From Vanilla planifolia (taxonomy: Eukaryota > Streptophyta > Magnoliopsida > Asparagales > Orchidaceae), in NCBI GenBank assembly GCA_023846275.1, contig CM043874.1, positions 27,873,630 through 27,937,629 on the forward strand: a stretch of 64,000 bases of DNA, given 5' to 3'. The first letter of the stretch is position 1. Each line of letters opens with the position of its first letter. The notes beneath the pieces were generated by a model. That model was given only the letters and a program-made list of their open reading frames with translations. It made no database searches and was not told the DNA's origin. Positions 13,600-26,169 of the stretch are shown here, piece after piece. Both the position numbers and the translations under genes were made by a program.

Positions 13600-15450
13600 A
13601 AAATTCTTAAAGGTTGAAAATAATTAATTAAGTTAAATGAGGAGAGATGTCCATATATTTCTATAAAGCTCATAAAGAAAATTATCAAAGTAGTGCTCCC
13701 TCAATCTGTTGAATTAAGTGTTGTCACAAGGTCATAAGAGTTGTCTTGTGTAAGTAAAATATTCATCAATTTTAGGTCAATTTATCTATTCTTACTTACA
13801 TTAGTTTTATGTAAAATGAGGTGCGCATTTCACAAGTCTACTAGTCTAGCTAATCCTTCAATTCAATTGCTTTCATCAATCTCCTCTTTTTAATCACATT
13901 AATATCTTTTGCAAGCTTATTATCTTGTATGTCCTCACTAGTCTTCATGTACATCCTCTCATGCTACCCAAGAATAAATGAGTTTCATGGCATTGATTAA
14001 GTATAATTGACTACTTTAGAGAATACATCAAGCTATCTATTCAGTTTGGATCAATAGGGGTTTCATAAAGATCCTTTACACCTTTGTATGAGATTAGTAT
14101 CATACTTCTATACTCACCAAGGTTTAGAAAGATATGACAGTGCTCATTGTTCATTCCATCTTGGTACATTCATGAAATTCATCATCGTATTGCATGTCAA
14201 GTCTATCTTTAGCTTAATATGCTATTAGGTGTGAATCTTTTGGCCTCATTTGATACACTTCTAAATGGTGTCTAGATCATTTACTTACAAAAAGATATCA
14301 GTACAAGGATCAGACTTACCCGACGAGACATATCTCTTTGGTTAATGCAGAATGGTTCCTCATTTAGTTTTATCCAATATTTGAATTCAAAACAGTTGAC
14401 ATTTTAGTATTGCTACCAAGAGTTGATCGTTTAGATTGGTCTATTGTGTCTTTGATTTGGGTCTCGATCATTCAATTATGGGCAGCACTTCTTAAGATCA
14501 GATAAATATGTTACACTCTTTGGTCTTCCCGCCATTGTAAAATTATGAATTCCATCATTATACTATATGAGATCTTCACAACAAGGTTGTCATCAACTAA
14601 ATATGTTCTCTGATGCAAACTAATCAGGCTTATCTGATGTGCTTCTGATTTGTGTAAAATTTGTTTTGTTATAGTTATACATTAATACACAAATTGAACT
14701 TCTCCTTCAGTATAGTACAATTCCTTAATCAACCTAGTCTATCATTTCACCAATCTTTCACCAAGACATCTTTTACGATGGTTCCCCTCATACTATATCG
14801 TAGTTTCTTATATCGAGGATAGCCTTGTTGGTCTTTAATGTGATGCCATTGAACAGGTTTGTAGTAGACTCCTTCAGATATCACATTATAATGAACCCAT
14901 GGATAAATTGCATCATACTAAAACTACTACCATGGGCCTCTCCATAGTGCACAATGGTAGCTTGATTACATACATTGTCCTTGCAGGTTAGCATAGTGGA
15001 ATATAAGCGAAGCTTATCATCCCTCTAAGTCTCACTCACAGTCTTTTGAATTCTCATTTATAGCACCAATATTTGATCAAGCTTAGAACTACACCTATAG
15101 TAACATCCAAGTTACAATAAAATTCCTTCTTTCCAAAAGAATATAAAAGGGTAGAGGCTATCATGTCATCTAACATAAAAAACTATCATGGACCAAATCT
15201 AGCAAACCTAAAAAAGTTGATTTGGACTCCATTAATGGAAGTAAACCAGAGAGTTTTAATAGAGAGGAGGATTAAAAGCTCAACATTATGATGATGGGGG
15301 ATTAGATAATTGGCAACATAAAGAGTCCCTAACTATTATGAGAAGCATCCTTAATCAGCCAAAGGAATGAAATCATTAAAGGCATACCACAGTTTTTCAA
15401 ACTATTTATAAAGATAACAAAAACTTCTAGTAAGTGATAAATAATAGTAG
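13600..15450. other. Unassigned intervening DNA
   Basis: Slightly less AT-rich around 14.3-15.1 kb, which may mean younger repeat DNA. I read all frames around 14.3-15.1 kb on the reverse strand as a possible retrotransposon gag but found no motif I could defend. Confidence 0.4.
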
Positions 15451-15458
15451 TTGTACAA

Positions 15459-16880
15459 ATGCATCACCTAAAGCTAGTTCTAATGGATCAACTTAAACAT
15501 TACAACTTGTCTTGGATTAATCAAATTGCCATCTTAATTAAAAAGCGATGCTTAGTGCTCATTAAATTCAACTCCAATTTTGAAAACATCTTATGTGATG
15601 TTGCACCATTACAAGTAGAAAATGTGATTTTAAGAAAACCTTGGCTACTTAATATGAATGCCCTTTTAATGGGAAAATCTAACACCTATATGCTTACTAT
15701 AAGGGTGAGAAAATTATATTACATCTATCCTGACCTAAAAAATGTCCAACCATTTTCTAACTCCAATCCTAGGTTTGGTGAAGGAAAGGGAATGGTCTTA
15801 TAATTGATTTCTCCAAGAAAGTAAACAAAGTTCATTAACAAATCTATGATATGGATTGTAACAATGTATGAATCTAGTCTTGAGGTTATTTATGTAATTA
15901 TGCCACCCACTATTGAGCTATTATTGATCGAATTTAAGGATTTATTTACAAAATACCAAGTAGATTATCACCTATGTGTAACATTCAAAACACAATATAG
16001 CTTATTAGAGAAGCTATCATCTGAAACTTGCAACACTACAAGATGAATCTTACCAAGAATTAAGAGTAGGCTAAGGAAGCTTAAGAACTATTGAATAAAT
16101 GTTTCAAAAGAGATAATTTATCTCATGCATAGTTTTACCATTCTCACTCCAACAAAAGACAATGCTTGAAGGATGTATATCAATAGTCATGCTATTCATC
16201 ACATCATTATCAAGCATAGATTACTAATTCAACATTTAGAAGACTTAATAGAACAAATATTTGGAGAAAAATATTCTTAAAAATAGTTCTTAGGTATAGT
16301 TACCATCAAGTTAGGAATAATTTAAGTCATGAATAGAAAATAATATTTAAGACAGAATGGTTTATATTAATGGCTTATCATGTCAACTACATATAAACTT
16401 TAATAAGAATTATGACCCAAATTTTGTATTCATTCTTAGGATAATTTAATGTAGTTTATTTTTATAATATTTTAATCTTTAATAAAACATTAGAAGAACA
16501 CTGTGAATATCTTAGGAGAGTTTGCTTAATGCTTAATGTTATCAAAATAACAACTACTTGCAAACTTGAGTATTCTTTTTTTTCCAATCATATAATTTTT
16601 TTAGGATTTATAGTATCTTAGGATGACATCTTTGTTGACCTTGGAAAGGTTAAAAAATATGTAGAATGGCTTACCCCATAGTTTTTTCACAACTTTGACC
16701 ACAAGTTGGCAATATTTTATAAAAAGTTTATGTAAGGATTTAGCACAATCATTACTCCCATCACTAATTACATAAAGAAAGAAAATTTTGAGTGGACCCT
16801 TATAGTTGTTGGAGCTTTTGTAAAGTTGAAGTGTGATCCAAGCTCCAATATTAAGGTTACCCAATTTCAACATTATCTTT
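15459..16880 (+). pseudogene. Ty3/gypsy protease-like and reverse transcriptase remnant
   Basis: The first open stretch (15459-15803) reads KRCLVLIKFNSNFENILCDV, then LLNMNALLMGKSNTYML, the second half of a plant Ty3/gypsy retropepsin-like domain (family: 'CDVVPMDACHLLLGRPWQFD...H.G..NTY'). At 15846-16046 comes the linker into RT (ELLLIEFKDLFTKYQ). RT palm blocks follow with stops: KIVLRYSYHQVR near 16280 (family 'KIDLRSGYHQIR'), FNVVYFYNILIF near 16447 (family 'FVVVYFDDILIYS', so the second Asp pair is partly lost) and EEHCEYLRRV. IIFLGFIVS and VDLGKVKKYVEWL (16590-16675) and a GFSTII.PITNYIKKENFEW block near 16737 complete the RT end. A connection to RNase H begins and then stops. Confidence 0.85.
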
Positions 16881-17589
16881 AAAGTGTGTTGTGATGATAA
16901 ATAAGTATAGGAGTGTTAAACCCATAGCCCTTATGGTAGTTTGACGATAAAAAAATTATGTATTGTTATTATTAATAGTTAGTTGAGTTGATATTTTAGG
17001 TAAAAGACAAGGCATATTGTGTGGCTTACTCTCAAGGAACATCAAATGATAAGGTTTACAAATAATGTCTCAATACATGGAGGATTTTACTCTTGATGGT
17101 GTGGCAACCATCATGGGTAATCCTTATATTTCTTTAGTGTAGTTAGATTGTCAAAACTTATAATTTCCCTCTCATGAAAGTTAGGATTGGATTTAAATCT
17201 TTTAAATCTTGCATGCACATATGATAGATTATTTTAGTATTTTCTATAACATTCTTGAGTGACATAAATCTAAATTAATATCATTATAAAACATTATAGA
17301 CTTAAAATGAAACTAAGAAATTGAAGTAAGTCATAACACTAAGCTAATTATCTTATTAGTTATATAATCATACAATATAATATTACATATTTATAAAAAA
17401 AGAAATTTATTCCATGCAAAAATATTACAATGGTCTTCGAGTGATACCTTCATTAATTAATGTGATCTAAATCTAACCTAATTTAGTTACTACAATCGAA
17501 ATGATTTGATCCTATTTAATTTAGTTAGTAAGTGAGTAGTTATCCTATCATCTCATACACTTGACCATCTAAATGAGAGGAGCTATAAG
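16881..17589. other. AT-rich DNA, no feature seen
   Basis: Presumably the continuation of the Ty3/gypsy relic to the left, but RNase H and integrase motifs could not be read. Confidence 0.4.
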
Positions 17590-18085
17590 TGTAATACAAT
17601 ATCACTTATGTTGTGTTCATTGAGTGTACATGTTTGAAATAGAACTAAGAAGCATAGTCCTAGAATAAAGATCTCCAAATGTGAATAGTAAAGACATTCA
17701 TGAAGTATATTTGTCTAATCGTATAATGAGAAGCATGACCATGGAATGGACCTGTCAAAATATGAATAGTAACAACTTACATAGAGCATACTTATCTAAT
17801 GTGGTTGCTAGAGCGTATCATAACGAGCTAATGAACCAGCATCTATGTGCTTTGTTGTATTTGTCTGATCGAAAGGGATATGTTAATGGATAGCATTGAC
17901 TATATGTTCACTAAGCATTCATATTTGATGTAGAACTGGGAGGTGTCTTCATAGTATGAGATTTTCAAATATGAATAATAAATGAATAAACAAAACATAT
18001 TTGTCTAATGCAATAATAGAAGGTGTTGTTGTAGTATAATACTATCCAAATATGAATAATAAGGGGAATTGAATGAAGACGACAA
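17590..18085 (+). repeat. Diverged tandem repeat, about 80-bp period
   Basis: CAAATGTGAATAGTAA-like starts occur at 17676 and 17756 (80 bp apart) and CAAATATGAATAATAA-like starts at 17966 and 18047 (81 bp apart). Each is followed by a TATTTGTCTAAT block and a GAAG/AAGCAT...GTAGTATA/ATGGAAT block. Between 17836 and 17966 the periodicity is blurred by changes and small indels. The open frame at 17681-17893 is a translation of this repeat and not a gene. Confidence 0.75.
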
Positions 18086-19950
18086 ATAGTATGTTTATAT
18101 GATAGATGATGGCTTAACTAAAACTATTGAAGTATCGATTGAGATGGTTTCATGTTTTGTATGGATTTTGAATAGAGGGAGTTGACTTTGTTTTTTGGGG
18201 GTCTTGATTTTGAATAGTATGGACATTATAAAGAATGTATTAGTACAATATTTAAACTTGTTTAGATTTGGTTTTATAAGAAAGTTACATGGACAAGTGG
18301 GTAATTCCAAATGTGATAACTATTATAAGTCATAATTTATGTTCCTTGCATTGTTAAACTACCTGTTGCCTAATAAGATTGAATGAATCTTAACAATTTC
18401 TTATGCTATTAGAAGGGAAAAACTAATCAAACCTCAAAATCAAGATAAGATCTTTCTTTAACTAATGCTGTCATTAGTTAATCTTTTAGGCTTAATGTTA
18501 TCATCATGTGAAATAGTAGCAAAACATTGATGGTAAAATACCAAACTCGATTGGAATCTTCCATGTCCAATAAAGATCCATCCAATTGTTGAGGTTTCTA
18601 GGCACTAGATTAGAAGCTTGCAAAGTCCATTAGAGACCCATCCAATTAACTATCCCTATTCTATCATAAATCATATTAGAAAATTTAACATAAGGGGACT
18701 TTTATCATAACCATTTTAATTATTCTCATACAATACTTTGAAAGCTACTGATAATTAAACTGAATACTTTGTGCTATCAAGTAGACAAAGTTTGCAAAGT
18801 AGCTTGTAATTGTGTTATTTTCACTAAAACTATATTGCACTTGCACTTGCACATTCAAATTTACCACCAACTGATTAATTGCCTTAATTTGATCCCTAAT
18901 ATACCAAGCTATAGATAAATTACTAATGATCATATATAAAATTAACTTATAATTAAGGTTCATAATGTTATTGGTTTGGTACAAACCTAGATTATTATAG
19001 AGTTTGAGACCCAATAATAGAGTAGTAGCACTAACCTCCACATGCATTATAGCCTAGATTAAACTTACAAATACCTTAACTATTCTACTCAATTGATCCC
19101 TTATTATACCATCACAACCTATATGTTTAAATTATCCTTGGTACATTTCATAGATATTAAGCTTGAGGTTATATAGAAGACAGGGACATTAATTAACTTT
19201 TTGCATCCTTTTGCTACCAAACAAAGTAGATTGGTGAGAGAAAATTATATTATTAATACATTGCCTAATGCATAAGTCTAAGTTAAAGGGAAGCATTAAT
19301 ATATATTGAAGCAAATGGATTTCCCTTTCCAAATTATGGTGGCAATAGAAAGTTCAATTTCCTTAAATAGATTTAGATTACATGCTTTCTAGACTCCAAA
19401 GTAAATGAAGGGATTAGATATGTAACTTTCTTATAAAGCTTATCCATAGTTGGCTATTTCCATTAATTTTGGATCAATTTTGTAATATGCATCATGTTCG
19501 TCTTCTTAATTCTAAATATTATAGAGAAATGAGACAAAATGTTATTGACTTTATTACGCTCATAGACAGCATGATCAATTGTGTCTTACTAAGGACAAAA
19601 TAAGTTGAATATTAAGCTTTTGTAATTATTCCAAAAAAATGGTAGCACAATGCTTTGTATTCTCTATATAATCAATATGATTTTCAACGATATTTTGGAT
19701 GACCAAATATGTTTCTTGGAATTAAAGATCGGTTCTTTTGCTTTAATTACATAATATGCTGACTTTAAATGAAATTTTCATTAGTATTTGTTTTCCACAA
19801 TATGCATCATATGGTTTTAGAACCATAATGTGGTGTATTGCTATTTCCTTAATATGTATCTTATGGTAACATATAGCTTTCGTAGTTTTACAAATATATT
19901 TGGCTCTTCTAAATTTAGTCCAAAGAGAAATTGTGGTATCTTCTAAAAAA
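18086..19950. other. AT-rich DNA downstream of the reverse LINE
   Basis: No coding motif. A short doublet 'GTCCAATAAAGATCCATCCAATT' / 'GTCCATTAGAGACCCATCCAATT' lies near 18567 and 18623. The open frame at 18745-19047 (-) matches no family I know. The 3' end of the LINE on the minus strand may lie in the right part of this stretch. Confidence 0.4.
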
Positions 19951-22370
19951 ATTTAATGTTGAATGTATCCCTCATTTTATTTTAATTCTTCACTTTCAAC
20001 CTATTCTCCTCAATTGGATTGGTAACCATTTTGTAACTTGGCTAATGATATCTATGACCATTGTTGTATCTCCTAATAGAAAACCATTCACCAAATATTG
20101 AATATGATTGAGTATTCTATTTGGTGAAATGAAAATCATTAATGTGAAGATATGTATTGAAGCTAGGAAATGTTTGTTGAGGATCAATATAATCTTTTAT
20201 TCTAACTTACAATCCTGCTATTTAACTTATTAATTAATTACTAATAATAAAAAGCTATTTCTTACCATTAATCATGGCAAAACCAAAGTAATTAAATAGA
20301 AGATTTCTTCTTTTAGATTATGTTAGACTACTAAAGTAATGACTATTTCCTAAATTTCCATTTTTGTTGCATATGAAAAAAACTCTTTGGTATATTAAAA
20401 TTAGCTCTAAACAAACTTGGAATTCTCTCAAGAATTGTGCTACATTTGAAATATATTTTTTTATCAACATGCATGAAGATCATAAAGTCATCTCATAACT
20501 TATATGAGTTGCCATTGGACAACTTCTAAAGATCATGTAGTGAATCTCTTTTCCCTATTAAAATTGTTTTGTTGAGTCCCTTACTTAAAGTTTCAACTAC
20601 TAACACAAATAATAGAGGAGATAATTACCATATCTAAGCCCTTTGGAGGTATGAAAGTATCCCCTTTGTTTTCTATTAATAATGATAAAGAATCAAATAC
20701 ATTATATTATATTCATGATATTTTAATAATATTTGTTACAAAAATAAATTATTGAAGAACCTATCATAGAAATCCCAAGATAAGGTATCAAATACATTTG
20801 CGATATCCAATTTTAAAATATGATTACTTCACTTGGTATTCATATTGATGGAATCTATCATTTTCGATGCTAACAATACGTTGCATGCAAATGATACTAC
20901 CTATGACAAATGATCCCTACTCCTTTGAAATTAAGTATGGTAGAACTAATTATAGTATGTTGGCAATTAGCTTGGTTAATATTTCTTCCTTATAGTTTGA
21001 CAAACAAAAAATAGTGGAGAGTTTATAGTTTCTTTTTTTTTTCAATAAGCACAAAATTATTTAGCCCAAACCAAAGTAATTAGAATTGGAAAACCACTCA
21101 AAAAGTCTCTAGTTACCATGCAAATATCATTAGCAATGATATGACATCACTAAAAGAACAAAATTTTGTTGAATCCATCTGAGCACTATGCTCTTTGATT
21201 GTCCATGTGCAAAAACTTATGTTTTAACTCCTCAATTGTAACTTCTCTAAGGAGGAAAACATTCATTTCTTGTGATAATTCTATAGTAATAGTATTCAAT
21301 AATTTGTGTGTGTAGAAGTGAAGCTAATAAAAAATATTAACAAAAATGAATAACAATATTAGTTTTGCAATCTTCTTTTGTTATCCAATTTCTAATAATG
21401 TCATAATTTGTGTTATTTTTAGTTTATTGTGTTTCTCCTTAACGACAACATGAAAACATTTGTATATCTATCCCCTTCTTGAAGCCAAGTAATGTTTTCT
21501 GTTTGACTCCAAAATGCCTCATCATTCCTTATTGAAACAAGAAGTGAGTTCTATGTTATTAATAGTATATTAATAGTTCCTTCCTAGTCTTCTTATTCTG
21601 ATGAAGCTTAAATAACCTTTTTTTTCATTAATGTGCTTTTAAGTAATGTTAAGCCTCAAATATGTTTCCCAAGTAGTTCTTGTTCCAATCTTTTATGCAT
21701 AGCTTTAGTTTTTTGAGTTTAATGACTGAAGTATTCATTCCATTTCTAATACTAGGTAAATTTTATATTTTTTATAGTTTGATAAAGGATGGGTGATTGA
21801 TCCACATGAATGTTTTTGGAATTGATTAAGATAACGTAGGAAAAGAAAGAAAAATTGGGAATGGTCTAAAACAACTTATCTCAAATGTTGAACCCTTGCA
21901 TTTGTTATAAGATTAAACAAATCTAGATTGACTAGAACATTATCTAATCTTTTAAACACCCAACCACCATTTCTAACACCTGAACAAGTGAACTAGCTAC
22001 CTATAATGGGAAGCTCCTTTGAGCTATAATGCCCAATGCAATCATTAAACTCATCAATGGGTCCTACGTGAGATTTGGAATGACCCTTGCAATCCTCCAA
22101 TATAGTAATGACATTGAGATTCCCTTAGATAAGCTGTAGGAGGAGATAGAATCTCTTATTATCTTTATCTCCCTCAATCATGTTCTCCTCTTAATATAAA
22201 AGTTTTAAGCATAGATAAAAGTACAAAACATTTTACTACAACTTTCATTTTTGTAAAAAAAGTATATAAATTAGTCATAAATAATAATTGTTTGACATGA
22301 TGTGCTTTTATTCCAAAATATCCAAATTTTATTATTACAATTAAAGGTACAATGTTCAAATCAAAGCTTC
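19950..22370 (-). mobile_element. Second LINE relic (plant L1-type), reverse orientation
   Basis: Read on the minus strand, endonuclease motifs come first (22359 to about 21880) and RT motifs follow (about 21.0 to 20.4 kb), the normal LINE order. Endonuclease: KFGYFGIKAHHVKQLL corresponds to 'KIWIFW..D..V'. After a frame change come SHVGPIDEFNDCIGHYSSKE and ELPIIGS.FTCSG, and then GGWVFKRLDNVLVNLDL, matching 'FTW.N.......ERLDR.L.N'. RT: HILKLDIANVFDTLSWDFY near 20830-20775 and SPLLFVLVVETLSKGLNKT near 20620-20560. A further 63-codon open stretch (20187-19996) fits the region after the palm. ORF1 and the ends were not found. Many stops and frame changes make it inactive. Confidence 0.8.
20400..20900 (-). 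pseudogene. LINE RT palm blocks
   Basis: The metal-binding 'KLDISKAFD' block is kept as KLDIANVFD, so the first catalytic Asp is present. The 'QGDPLSP' block is degraded (KGLRYGNY, then a frame change into SPLLF). The two blocks are about 160 bases apart, somewhat short of the usual distance, so a deletion between them is likely. Confidence 0.75.
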
Positions 22371-23300
22371 CTTTTGAGACATTCCATCTGTCTACTATTG
22401 GCCATGGGCTTTAGCAAGTCTTGTAATATATGCATAAGTTATTTGTATTAGTATGATACCCTATAGTACGCATAAACTAATAGTTTACTCAAGAGGTGTT
22501 TTTTAAGATTTAAAATTATTAATCTCATACATAATGACATTGTACTCTATACTTGTATGATCTTTTCATTTGGAAGATTGAATAAAGGATTGGACCGAAT
22601 GATGTGACTTGTGTCTTTAAGAGGCATAGAGCTGATAAGCTTTTTATAGTACGATAGTTTTCATAGCCTTTGTACAATAATCTTGACATTCAATGATTAA
22701 CATATTGAATTTTATTATACTTATATAGTATGCTTTTACATTAGAATGATCTCTTTGACAATGTAGTAAATAATAAGGACTTATGTTGTGTGCATACAAA
22801 TCTTCATCATATCCATACAATATCTTTTTCATACTTGTATAAGACCATTTCACTCGAGATTTTAGTGTTGGGACTTAGTCAAATATTAAATAGATTTATA
22901 GCATAATAGTTTGACTAACCTATCATATGAATATTATACCTTATAATTTATAAACGTGATATTATTATAGCACTTATTACAATCTTGCATTACATATCAT
23001 TTTCCCAAGAGCTTAGAATTTAGACAATAGGGGCTTGATTTTATTCATATCATATGATGCCATTATCTTATCCATATGATATAGTTGCATTGTGTTATAT
23101 GAATCAATCAAATAATGGTAATTGGTTGGATGATGTGCTTGTAATGCATTAACTTATACAATCTCTTGGATAGTAAAGTATAATCAATTAAGGATATAAG
23201 TAACAATTAGTTTGGCTAGATTTTTAGGAAAATAATTATAATTATTTGAGAGGTTTTTGAAGACATTGATTATAATATTAAGATTATATAAAGCACTATA
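22371..23300. other. AT-rich DNA, no feature seen
   Basis: Open frames such as 22644-22853 (-) are rich in Tyr, Ile and Met and match nothing. Short TATGAT and TAGTATG words recur, but no fixed period was found. Confidence 0.4.
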
Positions 23301-23968
23301 AATAATGAAGAGAAGGTTGATTCTTCACTTGCTTATCATTTGAAAGAGCTTTCCATTCAAATCATTTTACATTTAAAGGAAGGATTTGGAGAAAAGAAAG
23401 GTTGCAAGTTTCTTTTTATTCATCATCATTTCATTATTCATCAAGTTAATCCACATATATTCTTTAATTACTTTCTTAAGCTTTATTATGCATCTTCTTA
23501 TATTTCTTTTAATACTATTGCAGTTTATCTCTTGTTCAATTATTCATTAGTTATAACAATTATTATATTGAGCTTTTACTTGGCTCATATTGTCCTACTA
23601 TTGAGGCTTTTTTATTTGATCATTGTTTTGTTGTTCTTTATTAAGCCAATATGTAAGATTTTATTTAGTTGAACTTTGTAGGTTTTTATCAAATTAGTGT
23701 TGTATACTTTTATTAAGCTAGTGATTTTAGTATTATTTACAACCTATTTGGTAGGGATAGATGTAGATTTGAGTATGGATTGAACTTCTTAAAATTCTTC
23801 TTGCATTTTACTTGCTCGCTCTCTAACTCAATTAGATTTATAAAGCCTAATAATATTTTATAAAACATTTATTATAAGAATCAACAAGATTAAGAATATT
23901 AGAGTTTTCTATTGCTAAGCTATTTTAAGATATTCAACCCCTCTCTTGTGGACATCATCACTCTTCCA
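23300..23968 (+). repeat. Copia-like LTR, 3' (U5) end
   Basis: The block ATTCAACCCCTCTCTTGTGG (23934-23953), after T-rich sequence and followed by ACATCATCACTCTTCCA, resembles the 3' end of many plant Ty1/copia LTRs ('ATTCACCCCCCTCTTG...CA' just before the primer-binding site). The same block occurs in reverse orientation at about 29510 and 41400. The left edge was not found. The primer-binding site expected after 23968 is not recognisable. The hydrophobic open frame at 23340-23672 is translation of the T-rich LTR. Confidence 0.4.
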
Positions 23969-23969
23969 A

Positions 23970-25460
23970 TTCAACACCTAGGATTTAAACTGCTCTAATA
24001 CAATCTCTACGGCAAGTCTTTATTTATTACTTTGCTTTTCCTAATCTTTGAGTGACACTTGAATCCTTTTTACTATTTCATTTGTTTTATTTTAAAAACA
24101 ATCTAAACAATAACCAAATGAAGCATTTTAAATACAAATTAATCATATTGTTGAAGCAAATATAAAAACTATTTATGATTTCTTTTAAAATAATGCATTC
24201 CATACAACATAATTGAATAAAAAATATATTATATTATTCTTTTACTTAAGTACAAGAATTTAATTTATCATATATAATAGAAATATTGCATCTTTCATAT
24301 GATCAAATATTAGTTAACTATCACTCATCCTAGTAATCTAATTTTGTGCCTACTTTGATTTGTAAGTGTTAGGCTAAAATAGACAAACAATATTAGCTCA
24401 ATGGCAAAAATACGTAATATAATATAAAAAAGTTAGTATTGTGTAACTACATAAAAGGTCTAATTTAATAATAATAAAAACTATAAATGACAAGTTATCT
24501 TTTTTTTTCTTTTGGATTCATTTGAAACTTAATTTCACTTTTAAAAAATCTTATTATTTTTTTAATATTCTTACTTCATTTTTTATGTATTAAAAAAATT
24601 ATTTTTGATTTATCTAATGACATCTCCTTAATAATTCTCTTAAATACATATTATGTTGAGTAGTAGTTTTACTTCTAATGACATTATTTTGGATAACAAA
24701 ATGCTTACTTTTGCATATATGTTATTCTGGATAGGAAGTTGGCTATTGTAAATAATTTTTTATGCTTATATATAACATTATTTTCTTATCTTTTTTAATT
24801 CAATTATATCAATATTTTGTTAATCATCTATTTTCTTTTTTTATACATATAACATGATATGCATTTAATAAGTAATTAACATAACATAACAACAAAATGC
24901 TCAAATTGAAATATGTATTAAAATAAATATGATAACATGTTAAAATCAACATTAGTAAACATCTTCTATATAACATTTTTATGTATCATTTGAGACCTCT
25001 AACCTAACATTACACATTACTTCAAAACATACGATGTAAGTTTTTCCCATCTTCTAATTCTCTTATAATGGTCTCAAAAAGGTTAACTCTTACTCTTTAT
25101 GTTCAATTAGTCTAATAGTAGTAGTCAAAGCTCCTTAGCTTGCCATCATCATAAACTCAAATCTTCTTAGATTTCTTCAAAATACCTGATAACACTTTAT
25201 TTCTTTCTTTTCTTCACTCTTATGCACTTGGCTGAAGTTGACCACATTGGTTTCCCTCTAAAAAATGTTTGCTAAGCTTGGTCTCAATTGATTTTATACT
25301 AAACTAATATCTTTTTACATTTTAATCCATTCCACTTCCATCTAATGACTATGTTCCTTTAATTTTATATTTCTTACTTTTTTCACTTAATTTTAATGTT
25401 TTCCTATCATTTAGACTCTTCTAATGACAATTTACTTGACCATTTTATAGTTTAAGGTCT
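23970..25460. other. Very AT-rich DNA, no feature seen
   Basis: One of the most AT-rich stretches of the window, with many A/T runs and no open frame of note. Confidence 0.5.
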
Positions 25461-25469
25461 TAATATCCT

Positions 25470-26165
25470 TGTAGCTTCTATAGATCATACATGTATGATC
25501 ACCATTTTTGTCCTGTATAATCCTAATATTTTTCTTAATTTGTATTATATTCTACTTATCATACTAATATGATAATATTATTATACATTTATAATATGCC
25601 TCAATGAATATACTCCTTATGTCATAACTCAACGATTCCACGTACAATGCTACTCTTCATATAATTATACTTATACATTTTACTCAATGTATTTCATGAT
25701 GCATTCATCTATCTCAACCCATCTTTCTCTTTTGATCATAAATGTGTGATGCCCTCTTTGTACTTGTACAACATAAATTTTCATGCATATGCTTCTCTCA
25801 TCATCAATTGACGATTCCATGTACAATGTTATTCTCTATCTTATTATACTAATATGATTGTACTCATTGCATTGTTTGCTACATTTATTCATTACTTGGC
25901 CCGTATTTCTCTTTTAATCATATATGATCCCCTCTTTCTACTTTTATGATATTCTTTTTCATCAATGTACTTCTCTCAATGTAGATCAATAATTTCATGC
26001 ATAATGTTATTCTTTACTATATTATACTACCATGATTGTATCTATCATATTAATGAAATGTTCATCTATTACTAAATCCATCCTTTTCTTTCAATCATAC
26101 ATGTAAAATCTCTACTACATACTTATATGATACAAAATAACCTTATTGTTTTATCCAATTAAATG
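25470..26165 (+). repeat. Satellite-like tandem repeat, about 178-bp period
   Basis: Equivalent landmarks repeat at near-constant spacing. ACGATTCCACGTACAATGCT starts at 25632, ACGATTCCATGTACAATGTT at 25811 and a diverged ATAATTTCATGCATAATGTT at 25989 (179 and 178 bp). A second landmark (CTCTTTTGATCATA and variants) falls at 25727, 25909 and 26087 (182 and 178 bp). At least three copies are clear and a weaker one may precede them. The period is in the range common for plant satellite monomers, but the array is short, diverged and isolated. Confidence 0.8.
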
Positions 26166-26169
26166 CTCT

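Larger units (their letters stand above)
8600..13600 (+). mobile_element. Non-LTR retrotransposon (plant L1-type LINE), inactivated
   Basis: Fragments of both LINE reading frames occur in the right order over about 5 kb: an ORF1 remnant, an apurinic-type endonuclease, a reverse transcriptase and a C-terminal RNase H-like domain. The RNase H domain after RT marks it as one of the plant L1 lineages that carry RNase H. Every domain is interrupted by stops and frame changes, so the element is dead. Neither end is sharp: I see no clean target-site duplication or poly(A) tail, so the limits are approximate. Confidence 0.85.

Noticed and set aside
13820..15100. Possible retrotransposon gag on the minus strand
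   Set aside because: Reading the frames gave no zinc knuckle or gag block that could be defended.
23340..23672. 110-codon hydrophobic frame that looks like a membrane protein
   Set aside because: T-rich DNA gives Phe/Leu/Ile-rich translation in any frame. It sits in a probable LTR, has no homologue I know and shows no gene context.
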